The position numbers and the translations under genes were made by a program. From contig CAUVYA020000002.1 in the NCBI GenBank assembly GCA_963556045.3, forward strand, positions 1,240,001 to 1,304,000: a stretch of 64,000 nucleotides of DNA. Reading direction: 5' to 3'. Positions within the stretch are counted from its first letter, which is position 1. Every line of letters starts with the position of its first letter. The notes under the pieces were generated by a model, which worked only from the letters and a program-made list of their open reading frames with translations, was not told the origin of the DNA and searched no databases. This DNA is from UBA4781 sp963556045. Lineage in GTDB: Bacteria; Chloroflexota; Anaerolineae; Anaerolineales; Anaerolineaceae. Positions 44,114-53,938 of this stretch are shown piece by piece.

Positions 44114-47100
44114 ATGAAAAAAGGATCCTTGTTCAGACTGTGTGTGTCTATGACATTTTTACTGGCGCTTTTCCCCAACACCGTTTCCCAGGCTGCGCAA
44201 GAACAGGAGGCTTCCTGGACGTTAACCTCTCAGATGGGCGGTACCAGTCAGGCAATTGCGATCAGTGACCAGACCCTGTTCTTAGGAGTCGGGCTGCATG
44301 TTGAAGTGTTCGATATCGGCGATCCCGGTGAACTCAAATTGATAGGCAGCAGTGCCATCCTGCCAAATTTCATTGAAGGGCTTTTTATCTCAGATTACCT
44401 GTATGCAGCCTGCGGTGAAGATGGATTGCAAATTCTGGATATTTCCAACCTGGATTCACCACAAATCGTTGGGGCATTCAACACCCCGGGCTATACGGAA
44501 GATGTGATCATACATGAAAACCACGCCATTCTGGCAGATGGACCAAATGGGATCCAGATTCTCGATATTTCCGATCCCACCAATCCCGTCTGGGTCAGTG
44601 AGGCTTACCCACTGGCGTACACCTACGCCGTGGAAATGTCAGGCAGTACCCTCTATGCCGCAGGTGGAGGGAGCGGTTTATTGACTGTGGATGTAAGCAA
44701 CTTTGATCAGCCGCTGGAGAAGGGTATTCTCAGTACAAGTGGTTTTCTATACAGCCTGGTGGTGAAAGACAATCTCGTCTACACTGCCAATGCCTGGGGC
44801 GGTATTGGAATGGTAGATATCAGCGATCCACTCACTCCCAGTCTGCTAGAAGCTATCCCAACTGATGGATGGGTGATGGATGTAGTCATACAAAACTCCA
44901 ATCTGCTGGCAATGGATGGGACCGATGGGGTGCGTTTCTATACCCTTGCAGGTCAATTCCCCCAATTGCTAGGGATTTACACTGCTACCGGGTTCACGTT
45001 TCAGGGTGTACTGGATGGAAAGACCGCATACGTGACAGATAAAGAAAATGGACTGCTGCTGCTCGATTTCAACGATGCAGGAAATCCGACCCTGGTTACC
45101 CGCTATCTGCCCATCCTGGACGCACGCCGAGTAACCATGAGTGAAGATACCGCTTATGTAGCAGCGGGGCTTTCAGGCATGCGGGCGATCGATGTCAGCA
45201 ACCCCAATCAACCTCAAGAAACCTTCTGGTTTGACACGGAAACAGGCTATGCCAATAAAGTTCTTGTAGAAGGAAACCTGGCGTATCTATCCACGCATCT
45301 CGCAACTGCTTACCCTCTGCGGATTTTTGATATCAGCGATTCTCGCCACCCGGAACTGATCGGGCAGGTGGAAAATAACGAGGCGGTTTTCAATACAGCT
45401 TTTCGTTCTCTGGCTTATTCGAATGAAACCATCTATGTTCCCGGTGAAAATTTTGATGTCGCGGTGGATGCGCAGGATCCAAGCAACCCACAGGTACTGG
45501 GTTTGATCCCGTTCCCCAACCCCATCAATGCAGCTGCACAGGGGAATTTACTGATCACCGTCAATAACAATCAATTACAGATGGTGGATATCTCTGAACC
45601 CGCTGCAATGAAGGAAATTACCACTTTTGAACGCCTGAGCGAGGGAGAAGCCATCATTTTTCTGGATGAAAACACTGTTCTGACTTCCAGCGAGTTTGGT
45701 ATGGCGGTCGTGGATGTCAGCGATCCATCCTCGCCAGCCTTGTTATCCAGTGTCGCCGTTCCGGGCACGGTCATGGAAATCTTTATAGATGGCAGCACAG
45801 CATACTTGAGCTGCCTGGGAGCCGGCATACAGATCGTTGATCTATCAGATCTCAACGAACCGAAGCTGATTGGAACCGTGAACACACCGGGTATGGCGTA
45901 TGACAGTTATGTTAAAGGAAACACGATGCTGGTAGCTGACAGCATGGGCGGATTATTGATCTACCAGCGCGATATAGTTGCCAATGCAGAAAAAACGGCT
46001 GCTCTCTCCCCACTGACAGTGTCCTACCCCACCCATTCTGACACAACAGACAGCATGGAGGATGCGAGCGCTCAAAACAATCGACAAGAACAGATGAATA
46101 ATCCGGATCAAACTGCACTAACCTGCATCGTTAGCACAACAGCCGATGATGGAGATGGAAGCCTGCGAGAATGCCTCATTACCTTAAAGGAAGGCTCAAC
46201 CATAACCTTCGACACCCAGGTTTTTTCTCCGACCGATCCTACAACCATCTTTGTATCTTCCCCATTGCCTGTTGTATACCAGACCCCTTTCAGTATTGAC
46301 GCCAGTAATGCCGGAGTGGTCCTGGATGGCAGCCAGCTGGAATCGGGAAACGGGTTGGAATTTTATGCATCCAACTGTGTTATCAAGGGACTGCAGATCA
46401 TGAACTTCCCACAAGACGGAATACACGCAAATGGGGACAACAATATTATCGGTGGAAACCGTCTGATAGGCACAGGTCCGACCGGCGAAGGCAACCTCAT
46501 CAGTGGGAATGGACGCAACGGGATCAATCTTTCCGGGAAGAACGACATCGTTCGTGGAAATCTAGTGGGTACGGATAGTACAGGCACAGATGCCATCCCT
46601 AATTATTACGGGGTGTTTGTCTCCGATTGGAATGACAGTGCCATCATAGGAGGGACGGTTGAAGGAGAAGGGAATATTATCAGCGGCAATACCTGGGCAA
46701 ACCTCGATAGCTGGGGAAACCACACTCACATCATCGGGAATCTGTTCGGGCTGGATATCACAGGCACGAAAGCTGTGGATCCGCAAACGGCTGCTAACAT
46801 CATCATCGAATCTGGAGCCTCCAATGTCGTCATCGGTGGCACCCAACCTGAAATGCGCAATGTGGTCAGTGGTAGTGATCTGGGAATCGTGCTCAGCGAT
46901 CCCAACACCTATCAGACTTCCGTGATCGGAAATTACATCGGCACCGATATCAGCGGAACGATCTCCATCCCGAACAACACCGGCTTCACCATTTTCACCG
47001 TGAGCTATAACCGTATCGGCGGTGCCGGGGAGGGAGAAGGCAACCTGATCAGCGGCAACCAAACCGGCATCAATCTAAATGGATATGGGGTTTCCGACAA

Positions 47101-47791
47101 TATCATCCTGGCGAACACGATCGGATGGGATGCCAGCGGGAACAAGCAACTGCCCAACAACACTGGGATTTCCATCAACATGGGGCAAAAACACAACATC
47201 ATTGGTGGTTATACGACCGGTGAAGGGAACCGCATTTCAGCTATCGATATGGGCATGCGCATCAGTGACCCGGGCAATGAATACAACTACCTTGCCAGCA
47301 ATATCATCAGTGAGTGCAATGTAGCCGCGATTTACTTTGAAAACCATTCTTCTCACAATTTCATCCAGAATAATACTCTGACGGATATGAGCTCAGACGG
47401 CATGCGTGTGGATTACGGCAGCGGCAATCAGATGCGGGCAAATACATTTTTTATGAGACCGGAAAATGCGATCCTGCTGGTGGAGAATGGGAACCTCAAT
47501 CTGGCAGCTCCACAGATCACTTCTGCCACCACATATCATATCAGTGGTGAAACCTGTTCGGAATGTTGGGTTGAATTTTATGCGATCGGCGACAGTGCCA
47601 TTACATACCTCGGTAAAGTGAACGCCGGTACAAATGGGGTTTTCGAATGGGAAAGCTGTAATGCCCTGGAAGCCTCCCAAATCGCAGCACTTTGTATTGA
47701 CCAACAGGGGAATACTTCCCCTTTCTCACAGAGCGTATCCCTTACCAATGATGAGAGCAGCAGCCCTGCAAACTGCTCACCATCCCCGTAA
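44114..47791 (+). CDS. secreted two-part protein: LVIVD repeats plus parallel beta-helix
   Basis: The 1225-residue protein has a signal peptide (cleaved near residue 27). Residues 30-630 carry about thirteen LVIVD-type repeats of the form GLxILDISDPxxPxxxG (for example DGLQILDISNLDSPQIVG, IGMVDISDPLTPSLLE), predicted to close into beta-propellers. From about residue 680 a CSLREAI-like motif (STTADDGDGSLRECL) opens a right-handed parallel beta-helix of repeated NxIxGNxIGTDxxG coils (IRGNLVGTDSTGTDAIPN, VIGNYIGTDISGTISIPN). It should be exported and sit at the cell surface or outside, with a binding or polysaccharide-degrading role. No anchor is visible at the C-terminus. Confidence 0.8.
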   Translation: MKKGSLFRLCVSMTFLLALFPNTVSQAAQEQEASWTLTSQMGGTSQAIAISDQTLFLGVGLHVEVFDIGDPGELKLIGSSAILPNFIEGLFISDYLYAACGEDGLQILDISNLDSPQIVGAFNTPGYTEDVIIHENHAILADGPNGIQILDISDPTNPVWVSEAYPLAYTYAVEMSGSTLYAAGGGSGLLTVDVSNFDQPLEKGILSTSGFLYSLVVKDNLVYTANAWGGIGMVDISDPLTPSLLEAIPTDGWVMDVVIQNSNLLAMDGTDGVRFYTLAGQFPQLLGIYTATGFTFQGVLDGKTAYVTDKENGLLLLDFNDAGNPTLVTRYLPILDARRVTMSEDTAYVAAGLSGMRAIDVSNPNQPQETFWFDTETGYANKVLVEGNLAYLSTHLATAYPLRIFDISDSRHPELIGQVENNEAVFNTAFRSLAYSNETIYVPGENFDVAVDAQDPSNPQVLGLIPFPNPINAAAQGNLLITVNNNQLQMVDISEPAAMKEITTFERLSEGEAIIFLDENTVLTSSEFGMAVVDVSDPSSPALLSSVAVPGTVMEIFIDGSTAYLSCLGAGIQIVDLSDLNEPKLIGTVNTPGMAYDSYVKGNTMLVADSMGGLLIYQRDIVANAEKTAALSPLTVSYPTHSDTTDSMEDASAQNNRQEQMNNPDQTALTCIVSTTADDGDGSLRECLITLKEGSTITFDTQVFSPTDPTTIFVSSPLPVVYQTPFSIDASNAGVVLDGSQLESGNGLEFYASNCVIKGLQIMNFPQDGIHANGDNNIIGGNRLIGTGPTGEGNLISGNGRNGINLSGKNDIVRGNLVGTDSTGTDAIPNYYGVFVSDWNDSAIIGGTVEGEGNIISGNTWANLDSWGNHTHIIGNLFGLDITGTKAVDPQTAANIIIESGASNVVIGGTQPEMRNVVSGSDLGIVLSDPNTYQTSVIGNYIGTDISGTISIPNNTGFTIFTVSYNRIGGAGEGEGNLISGNQTGINLNGYGVSDNIILANTIGWDASGNKQLPNNTGISINMGQKHNIIGGYTTGEGNRISAIDMGMRISDPGNEYNYLASNIISECNVAAIYFENHSSHNFIQNNTLTDMSSDGMRVDYGSGNQMRANTFFMRPENAILLVENGNLNLAAPQITSATTYHISGETCSECWVEFYAIGDSAITYLGKVNAGTNGVFEWESCNALEASQIAALCIDQQGNTSPFSQSVSLTNDESSSPANCSPSP

Positions 47792-47811
47792 AAAAACGCA
47801 ATTGCTTCTTT

Positions 47812-47846
47812 ACCCTCCCCTAAAGGTTTATAGGGGAGGGTTTTTA
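47812..47846 (+). terminator. Rho-independent terminator
   Basis: An 11-bp perfect stem (47812-47822 with 47831-47841; ACCCTCCCCTA arms) has an eight-base loop and is followed by TTTTT. It ends the LVIVD/beta-helix transcript 20 bases after the stop codon. Confidence 0.9.
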
Positions 47847-47992
47847 AATAAAAGCATTTACGTGCACCAGATAATTCAGTTCCTTCATCCTTTTCATGAT
47901 TTTCCAGCCTAGCCAACAGCAGAAACCATTATTCTTTCCTTTTTTACGGTAAAATGGCATGGTTCAATCTTATTTTGAGGAAATCAACATTC

Positions 47993-49405
47993 ATGACTGA
48001 TATCCAATTTTGTGTTCATGGTCATTTTTACCAGCCCCCGCGTGAAGATCCCTTCATCGGAGAGATACCTACCGAGTACGGAGCCGGACCCTACCGCAAC
48101 TGGACAGAACGTATTTTTAACGAATGCTACCTGCCTAATGCGCAGGTGGGCAATTTCCAGAAGATCAGTTTCAACATCGGACCCACCCTGCTGGCATGGA
48201 TGGAAAAGAATCACCCGGAAACCCTGAAGACAATTGTGAAGCAGGAAAACCTGGTTTTCCAGCGAACAGGCGTCAGCAATGCCATGGTGCAGCCCTATAT
48301 TCACCTGATCATGCCGCTGGCTTCACCCCGCGATCAAAACACCGTCATTCACTGGGGCATCAAAGATTTCGAAAGACGTTTTGGTCATGCACCCAAAGGA
48401 TTGTGGCTGCCTGAAACCGCCGTGAATAAGGCAGCGCTGCAGACACTGGCAGACCACGACATCCAGTTCACCATTCTGGCACCCTGGCAGGCAAAGGACC
48501 CTCAATTGGACACCACGCAGGCTTATCGCGTCCCATTAGACAACGATAAGGAAATCATCGTCTTTTTCTATAACGCCTTTTTATCAGGTGAAATCAGTTT
48601 TAATCAGAGCGCCAGCGAGAATGCGGATACTTTTGTGCAAGACTGGCTGCTGCCACAAAGCAAGCTGCTGCAGCGCGGGCATGAACAGCTCATTATGGCA
48701 GCATCGGATGGAGAACTGTACGGGCATCACCAGCCCCACCGCGAGCAATTCCTGAGTTACCTGGTGGATGGTGCGGCTGAGAAAGCAGGAATTGAGCACT
48801 TCTTCCCGGCTTTATGGCTGCGCGATCATGACGTGACTCAAAGAGCTGAGATCAAAGAAAACACATCCTGGAGCTGTCATCATGGTATTGAGCGCTGGCG
48901 CAACGTGTGCGGTGACGCCCCATCGGCAACCTGGAAAAAACCGGTGCGCGATTTCCTGGATGGTCTGGCTTCTGAGATTGATGATTTATACGAAAAACAT
49001 CTGGATGGACTGATCCGGGATCCATGGGCATTGCGTGATGATTATATTGATGTTCTAGGTGGTTCCATCAATATGGATGAACTGCTATCCACCCATGCAA
49101 CAGCAGAACTCGATTCCCAGCAAAAGACACAGATCGCTACTCTCCTGCAGGTGCAGTTCGATCGTTTGCGCATGTTCTCATCGGATGCATGGTTCTATTA
49201 TGATCTAGATCGGATAGAAACCTTGAACGCATTAAAATATGCAGCACATGCAACCGGCATGATAGAACAAATCACCGGTAGAAATCCATGTGTATCGGTA
49301 ATAGATATTCTGGCAAAAGCCCACAGTGAAGTCTCCAGCCTGACCGGAGATGTCGCCTTTCTGGGTTATCTGAAAAAATTCGAGATGCTCCAGAAGAATA
49401 CCTGA
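47993..49405 (+). CDS. glycoside hydrolase family 57 protein with DUF3536-like C-terminus
   Basis: The 470-residue cytoplasmic protein has the GH57 motif series: HGHFYQPPRE, NIGPTLLAWM, GLWLPETAV with nucleophile Glu, and MAASDGELYGHHQPHRE with catalytic Asp. The C-terminal half resembles DUF3536 proteins, but the protein is shorter than the 700-800 residues often seen for that group. Family members cleave or transfer alpha-glucans. The start at 47993 begins the domain; an ATG at 47954 lies on a -10-like GTAAAAT and has no ribosome site. It is a single gene. Confidence 0.82.
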   Translation: MTDIQFCVHGHFYQPPREDPFIGEIPTEYGAGPYRNWTERIFNECYLPNAQVGNFQKISFNIGPTLLAWMEKNHPETLKTIVKQENLVFQRTGVSNAMVQPYIHLIMPLASPRDQNTVIHWGIKDFERRFGHAPKGLWLPETAVNKAALQTLADHDIQFTILAPWQAKDPQLDTTQAYRVPLDNDKEIIVFFYNAFLSGEISFNQSASENADTFVQDWLLPQSKLLQRGHEQLIMAASDGELYGHHQPHREQFLSYLVDGAAEKAGIEHFFPALWLRDHDVTQRAEIKENTSWSCHHGIERWRNVCGDAPSATWKKPVRDFLDGLASEIDDLYEKHLDGLIRDPWALRDDYIDVLGGSINMDELLSTHATAELDSQQKTQIATLLQVQFDRLRMFSSDAWFYYDLDRIETLNALKYAAHATGMIEQITGRNPCVSVIDILAKAHSEVSSLTGDVAFLGYLKKFEMLQKNT

Positions 49406-49496
49406 TTTCCTGGTTTGTAAGTTTCAGAAAAGGCGGCATCGTATTGAAGCTGCAAGTGCCTGTATGGTTGAAGCGCTTTTTCTTCTTCTGCCTGTA

Positions 49497-50495
49497 TTAA
49501 TTGAGGTACTTAATTACCAGCTCGCCCGGTATTGTTCGTTCTATATTGTGGAGAACAGCATTCATCCTTTGGACCCCCATTTCTTCCAGTGCCAGCCACA
49601 GTGATCCTACCACCGGTTCATGCGATGGTCGCTTTATTTCCATTGCTGGAAATTCTTTGGTAATATTGCCTGTTATTGTTTGAATTAATAACGTGCCTTC
49701 TCCTTTAAAAATGCTGCCCGCAAGCACAACTTCACAAGCACTATCTTTTAAATCCAATTTGTGAATTAACGCTCTGGCTGTGATGCCGACTTCTTCTCCA
49801 ATAGCAGATATGATCCTGCACGCAACTGCATCTTCCTGCTTTGCTGCTTCAAATAATAACGGTACGATGGATAAGATACTCTGGAAATTAATTTCATCAT
49901 GATAGATTTGGGAAACCAGGACTGGGATTGATTCTATCTTCAAGGCATCTAACACCATGGCAGATAAAACTGTTTCATCCCCCCGCCCATCCCATGCCCG
50001 AACGATCACCCGGATCATCTCAGCGCTGATATCCGCGCCGCCGCCCCAATCCCCAGAAATTCGCCCCACCCCCGGCATGACATATTCCCTGCCTTTTTTA
50101 GATATTCCGCCAGCATTAAAACCAGTTCCACACACAACTACAATTCCATACGGTCGAGTTAATCCGGATTTCAAGGCTGCCATCACATCATTTTTAATGA
50201 TCGTTTTCTTAATCGGTAAAAGCTGACATATTTCCTCATTTAATATCCGGTGATCTTCCGGGAAATCAGCTCCTGCCAGGCAGTACACACCAACACTGAT
50301 CTGTCCGAGTGGTATATGAGCTTGCACGAGCGCTTTCTCAACTGTAGTATTGATCTCCGTTATTGCTGCGCGCAATCCACAGGTTTGATGATTGCTTGAG
50401 CCGCCCTGACCAAACCCATGGATATGACCATCACCTGATGCGACCAAAGCATGCGTTTTTGAACCACCCCCGTCAACACCAAGTATATATTTCAT
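49497..50495 (-). CDS. BadF/BadG/BcrA-family ATPase, N-acetylglucosamine-kinase-like
   Basis: The 332-residue protein has the ASKHA phosphate-1 motif MKYILGVDGGGSKTHALVA, phosphate-2 GIVVVCGTGFNAGGI, and an adenosine region near VVLAGSIFKG, as in eukaryotic-type N-acetylglucosamine kinases and bacterial MurK/NagK relatives of the BadF family. It probably phosphorylates a (amino)sugar delivered by the transporter of this locus. The start at 50495 is set by the domain; upstream sequence in frame is not family-like. It is divergent from the LacI gene, and so could share its control region. Confidence 0.82.
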   Translation of the reverse strand: MKYILGVDGGGSKTHALVASGDGHIHGFGQGGSSNHQTCGLRAAITEINTTVEKALVQAHIPLGQISVGVYCLAGADFPEDHRILNEEICQLLPIKKTIIKNDVMAALKSGLTRPYGIVVVCGTGFNAGGISKKGREYVMPGVGRISGDWGGGADISAEMIRVIVRAWDGRGDETVLSAMVLDALKIESIPVLVSQIYHDEINFQSILSIVPLLFEAAKQEDAVACRIISAIGEEVGITARALIHKLDLKDSACEVVLAGSIFKGEGTLLIQTITGNITKEFPAMEIKRPSHEPVVGSLWLALEEMGVQRMNAVLHNIERTIPGELVIKYLN

Positions 50496-50609
50496 ATATC
50501 TTATTTTAATCGGGTTGTGGTTATTTTTAACAAAATCACTGCAATCCATTTTCAAGACCTTACTCAATTTTGTAATCAATGGTCTAGACGCTGGTTACCT
50601 TAAAACTGC

Positions 50610-50638
50610 TTGAAATTCAAAAGATATGCATATATAAT
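50610..50638 (+). promoter_or_regulatory. promoter of the LacI regulator
   Basis: TTGAAA (50610-50615) and TATAAT (50633-50638) are separated by exactly 17 bases. The predicted start of transcription near 50645 is at the edge of a LacI-type operator, so binding would block initiation. Confidence 0.8.
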
Positions 50639-50647
50639 ATTTCTGTA

Positions 50648-50663
50648 TTGGGAGCGTTCCCAA
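50648..50663. promoter_or_regulatory. LacI-type operator 1
   Basis: TTGGGAGCGTTCCCAA, just downstream of the -10 box of the regulator gene. It is the same sequence as operator 2 and one base different from operator 3. The TGGGAGC core resembles the CelR/CebR sites of cellobiose regulators known from actinobacteria. Confidence 0.85.
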
Positions 50664-50708
50664 CTTAATAACTGCGGAACAACCAAACCATTTTTGACGG
50701 AGAACCAG

Positions 50709-51734
50709 TTGAACAATCTCACGTTGGAAGACATTGCAAGAAAATGCGGCGTCTCACGCTCAACTGTTTCACGTGTTCTCAATAATCACCCGAATGTAAG
50801 TGAAGAAGTAAGAAAACACGTAAAAGAAGTGATCCGACAAACCGGTTATCAGCCACATCCGGCAGCCAGAGCACTTGTATCCAACCGATCCTGGACCTGT
50901 GGATTGATTCTTCCCCGCTCTATCGATACTTTTTTCACAGATCCTTATTATCCATGTTTAATTCAAGGAATTGCACAGGCTTGCAGCAAACAAAATTACA
51001 CCTTTTCTCTCTTTTTAATGGAAGATGAAGAAGATGAGGAACGGATGTTTTCACAGGTTTCACGCCGTGGATTCATGGATGGAATTCTCTTTCAATCATA
51101 CCAATGCGGTGACACATTGATAGGCAAACTGGTGAATTCAGGTGTTCCCTTAGTGATGCTGGGGCGCCATCTCCAGAGTAAAAATATAAGCTACGTTGAC
51201 ATCAACAATATTCAATCCGTAGAAACCGCGATCCAGTATTTAATAGATACGGGTCATAAAAGGATTGGAACAATAACCGGACCACAAAATACAGCAGTTG
51301 GTGTCGATAGAAAAAGTGGATATCTGCGGGCTTTGCTGAAGAACAATATTGCGATTGACCAATCGCTAATTGTGGAAGGGACTTTCACCGACCAAAGTGG
51401 GTATAACAGCATGAAACAACTGCTTCCTGCTAAACCGGATGCGGTTTTTGCCGCTTCCGACCATATGGCGTTAGGAGCAATGCGCGCGATTCGAGAAAAT
51501 GGATTGGAAATACCCGATGATATCTCGATCATCGGTTTTGATGATTTTCCCCTGGCATCTCCTTCACAACCGGCACTCACCACCATCAGGCAGCCTATTG
51601 TGCAGTTCTGTTCTGAGGCATTGAAAATGCTTATTGATCTCGTAGAAGATGGATTGGAACCACCTCGCAAGGTACTTTTAGAAGCGGAATTCGTTATTCG
51701 AGATTCAACCAAGGACAGGACCTTAATAATTTGA
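50709..51734 (+). CDS. LacI-family regulator of the beta-mannoside/beta-glucoside locus
   Basis: The 341-residue repressor begins NNLTLEDIARKCGVSRSTVSRVLNNHPNVSEEVR, a LacI helix-turn-helix with hinge, followed by the periplasmic-binding-protein-like sugar domain (DAVFAASDHMALGAMRAIRENGLEIPDDISIIGFDD). The start is TTG at 50709, five bases after GGAGA; the frame is open to 50610 but that segment lies on the promoter and operator. Operator copies at its own promoter and before the transporter predict autorepression and repression of the whole downstream operon, released by an oligosaccharide. Confidence 0.88.
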   Translation: MNNLTLEDIARKCGVSRSTVSRVLNNHPNVSEEVRKHVKEVIRQTGYQPHPAARALVSNRSWTCGLILPRSIDTFFTDPYYPCLIQGIAQACSKQNYTFSLFLMEDEEDEERMFSQVSRRGFMDGILFQSYQCGDTLIGKLVNSGVPLVMLGRHLQSKNISYVDINNIQSVETAIQYLIDTGHKRIGTITGPQNTAVGVDRKSGYLRALLKNNIAIDQSLIVEGTFTDQSGYNSMKQLLPAKPDAVFAASDHMALGAMRAIRENGLEIPDDISIIGFDDFPLASPSQPALTTIRQPIVQFCSEALKMLIDLVEDGLEPPRKVLLEAEFVIRDSTKDRTLII

Positions 51735-51757
51735 TCATGTATTTATTTTTAACACGA

Positions 51758-51773
51758 TTGGGAGCGTTCCCAA
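51758..51773. promoter_or_regulatory. LacI-type operator 2
   Basis: TTGGGAGCGTTCCCAA, identical to operator 1. It lies 24 bp after the regulator stop codon and 265 bp before the binding-protein start codon. Confidence 0.85.
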
Positions 51774-51944
51774 CAGCAGGAGAATATTACGACAACAAGA
51801 GTCTTGACCAATTAGAAACCGTTAAGAAATTATGACAGCAGGTAGATTTTCGATTTTAGTGGGTAAAGAAAAGAATCTGAAGCTTAGTTCAGATTAAAAA
51901 GTATATTGGTGCGAAATTAAACAGGGGTCAATTTCTTAATAACG

Positions 51945-51960
51945 TTGGGAGCGATCCCAA
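51945..51960. promoter_or_regulatory. LacI-type operator 3
   Basis: TTGGGAGCGATCCCAA, one base different from operators 1 and 2. It lies 78 bases before the binding-protein start codon, in a good position to repress the transporter operon. The distance to operator 2 (187 bp) would allow a DNA loop. Confidence 0.85.
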
Positions 51961-52037
51961 TCAAAGGAGGCACTATCGAAGAATAAACAATAATCTAATA
52001 AAAAAAGCAACTAAAATACAATAAAGGAGAGAGGGAA

Positions 52038-53921
52038 ATGCGTAAGAAAATTCTTTTTTTACTGAGTATTTTTATTGTAGCTGGTGTTGTATTGGCAGCC
52101 TGTCAGCCAGCCGCTGAGACTGTTGTTGAAGAGCCAGTAGTTGAAGAGCCGGCAGCAGAAACAGAAGTTGAGGAACCAGCAGCAGCAGAAGATGTGGCAG
52201 CCGCCTTACCGCGTGAGGAAACTCTGTATTTCAATGGTCAACAGTGGGGTTCAGTCGTATGCTGGAACCCCTACTCTTCCAACTGCAATAACGCAATGGC
52301 GCTTGCTCAACAGGACAATGCCCGCGTAACCATGTTTGAAACGCCATATCTGTACAATATGATGGACGGCAAAGTGTATCCTCTGCTGGCAGATGGCGAT
52401 TTTGCATGGGACGACGGCATGACTGAAATCACTTTCAAGATCAATTCAGCTGCCCATTGGAGTGATGGGACTCCGGTCACCGCGGAAGATGTCGCGTATA
52501 CCTGGGCAACTCATGTCAAATACAATACGCAGTTCGGTGCTGCCAACAAAGATTACATTGACACCATCGAAGCAGTTGATGCCAGTACAGTTGTAGTCAA
52601 GGCAAAACTTGGTGATGATGGGAAAGCCATTAACCCCTTGCTTGTTCAGGCTTACCTGAGCAGCAACTACGTCATCCAGAAAGCATGGACCGAAGCACTG
52701 GAAGCACGCACCGATGGCGATGCAGCTGCGTTGATGGCTGATATCGCCGAAGATGCTGTTTTCTCCGGTCCCTACTACAAATTCTTCACCGATGACACAA
52801 AAGTGGTTATGATTCGTGATGAAAACTACTGGGGTCAGGATGCCAGCATGTTCGGTAAACTGCCTGTTCCAAAGTATCTTGCCCATGTGATCTTCAAGGA
52901 TAACGCAGCCGGTACAACTGCCTTACAAGCCGGTGAAGTAGATGTCAGCCAGCAATTCAACTCGAATGTTCAAGATCTATGGCTGAAGGACAATCTGCCA
53001 ATTTCAACATATCTTGCAGACGCTCCTTACAATATTGGTGCTTCTCTGCCAACCGCTTACTACAACATGGCTTCTTATGGTCTGGATCAGGTTGCGATTC
53101 GTAAAGCAATAGCCATTGCCGTGGATTATGAAACCATTATTTCCAATGCCATGACCAACCAATCAGCTACATTCACCCAGGTTCCCCGCTCGTTGATGAA
53201 TCCAACTCCTGGTGAGCAGGCTTTATTTGACCATGATGCTGTCGCCGCTCTGCAGTGGGCTGGGAACGACATCGAAGGCGCGAAACAACTGCTAGACGAT
53301 GCCGGGGTAGTAGATAGCGACGGGGATGGCTGGCGCGAATACAATGGCGAGACCCTGCACTACATCGCGACCTGCCCGAATGGCTGGTCTGACTGGCAGG
53401 CAGCCATAGAAGTTGTGGCAGCCGCCGGCAAAGAAATCGGAATTGACATCACAACCAACTATCCTGAGTGGTCTGTTTACCAAACCGATGTTACCAACTG
53501 GCCGCTGCCCGAAACGGGCTACGACATCTTAATGATGTGGAGTGATGGTGCTGGTCCTACCCAACCCTGGGGACGAATCCGCCATTTGATCAGCTCTGAA
53601 TTCGCACAGACAACCAACAACTGGAACGGTAACTGGGGTGGTTACCAGAACGCTGATGCAGACGCCTTAATCCAGGCGATTCCTACAATCAGTGACCCTG
53701 ATGAGTTAAAGGCAGCCTATACAGAACTGGTTACGATGTACCTGACCGACGTTCCTTCCTTCACACTCATGTACCGTCCTCAATCATTCCATACCGTGAA
53801 TGAGAGTGTCTGGACGGACTTCCCGCACGAGGGTGATGGCACGACTCCGGCAGTACCGCCATTGGATCTGACCGATGGTTGGAGTATCGCTGGTTTGTAT
53901 AACCTAACGCTCGTGAAATAG
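52038..53921 (+). CDS. family-5 solute-binding lipoprotein of an Opp/Dpp-type ABC importer
   Basis: The 627-residue lipoprotein has signal peptide and lipobox VLAAC (Cys21), an acidic EEPVVEEPAAE-rich linker, and the SBP_bac_5 fold: FKINSAAHWSDGTPVTAEDVAYTW is the family signature, and the C-terminus shows LLDDAGVVDSDGDGWREYNGETL. Family members bind oligopeptides, but those next to glycoside hydrolases, such as the Thermotoga cello/manno-oligosaccharide proteins, bind oligosaccharides. Here the GH2 and GH3 genes downstream suggest beta-mannosides or cello-oligosaccharides. A strong AAGGAGAG precedes ATG. Two operators lie upstream. Confidence 0.9.
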   Translation: MRKKILFLLSIFIVAGVVLAACQPAAETVVEEPVVEEPAAETEVEEPAAAEDVAAALPREETLYFNGQQWGSVVCWNPYSSNCNNAMALAQQDNARVTMFETPYLYNMMDGKVYPLLADGDFAWDDGMTEITFKINSAAHWSDGTPVTAEDVAYTWATHVKYNTQFGAANKDYIDTIEAVDASTVVVKAKLGDDGKAINPLLVQAYLSSNYVIQKAWTEALEARTDGDAAALMADIAEDAVFSGPYYKFFTDDTKVVMIRDENYWGQDASMFGKLPVPKYLAHVIFKDNAAGTTALQAGEVDVSQQFNSNVQDLWLKDNLPISTYLADAPYNIGASLPTAYYNMASYGLDQVAIRKAIAIAVDYETIISNAMTNQSATFTQVPRSLMNPTPGEQALFDHDAVAALQWAGNDIEGAKQLLDDAGVVDSDGDGWREYNGETLHYIATCPNGWSDWQAAIEVVAAAGKEIGIDITTNYPEWSVYQTDVTNWPLPETGYDILMMWSDGAGPTQPWGRIRHLISSEFAQTTNNWNGNWGGYQNADADALIQAIPTISDPDELKAAYTELVTMYLTDVPSFTLMYRPQSFHTVNESVWTDFPHEGDGTTPAVPPLDLTDGWSIAGLYNLTLVK

Positions 53922-53938
53922 TGATCTGAAAGATGTAC

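Larger units (their letters stand above)
51735..52037. other. control region between regulator and transporter genes
   Basis: This 303-bp gap contains no gene. It holds operators 2 and 3, an inverted repeat AATCTGAA/TTCAGATT (51874-51881 with 51888-51895, possibly a weak terminator on the minus strand), and TTGACC at 51804 with AATTAT 18 bases on as a weak promoter candidate. AAGGAGG at 51964 does not match any start codon I can justify. Confidence 0.5.

Noticed and set aside
51964..51970. AAGGAGG before the family-5 binding protein as a start signal
   Set aside because: No start codon in a useful frame follows it. The real site is the AAGGAGAG just before 52038.
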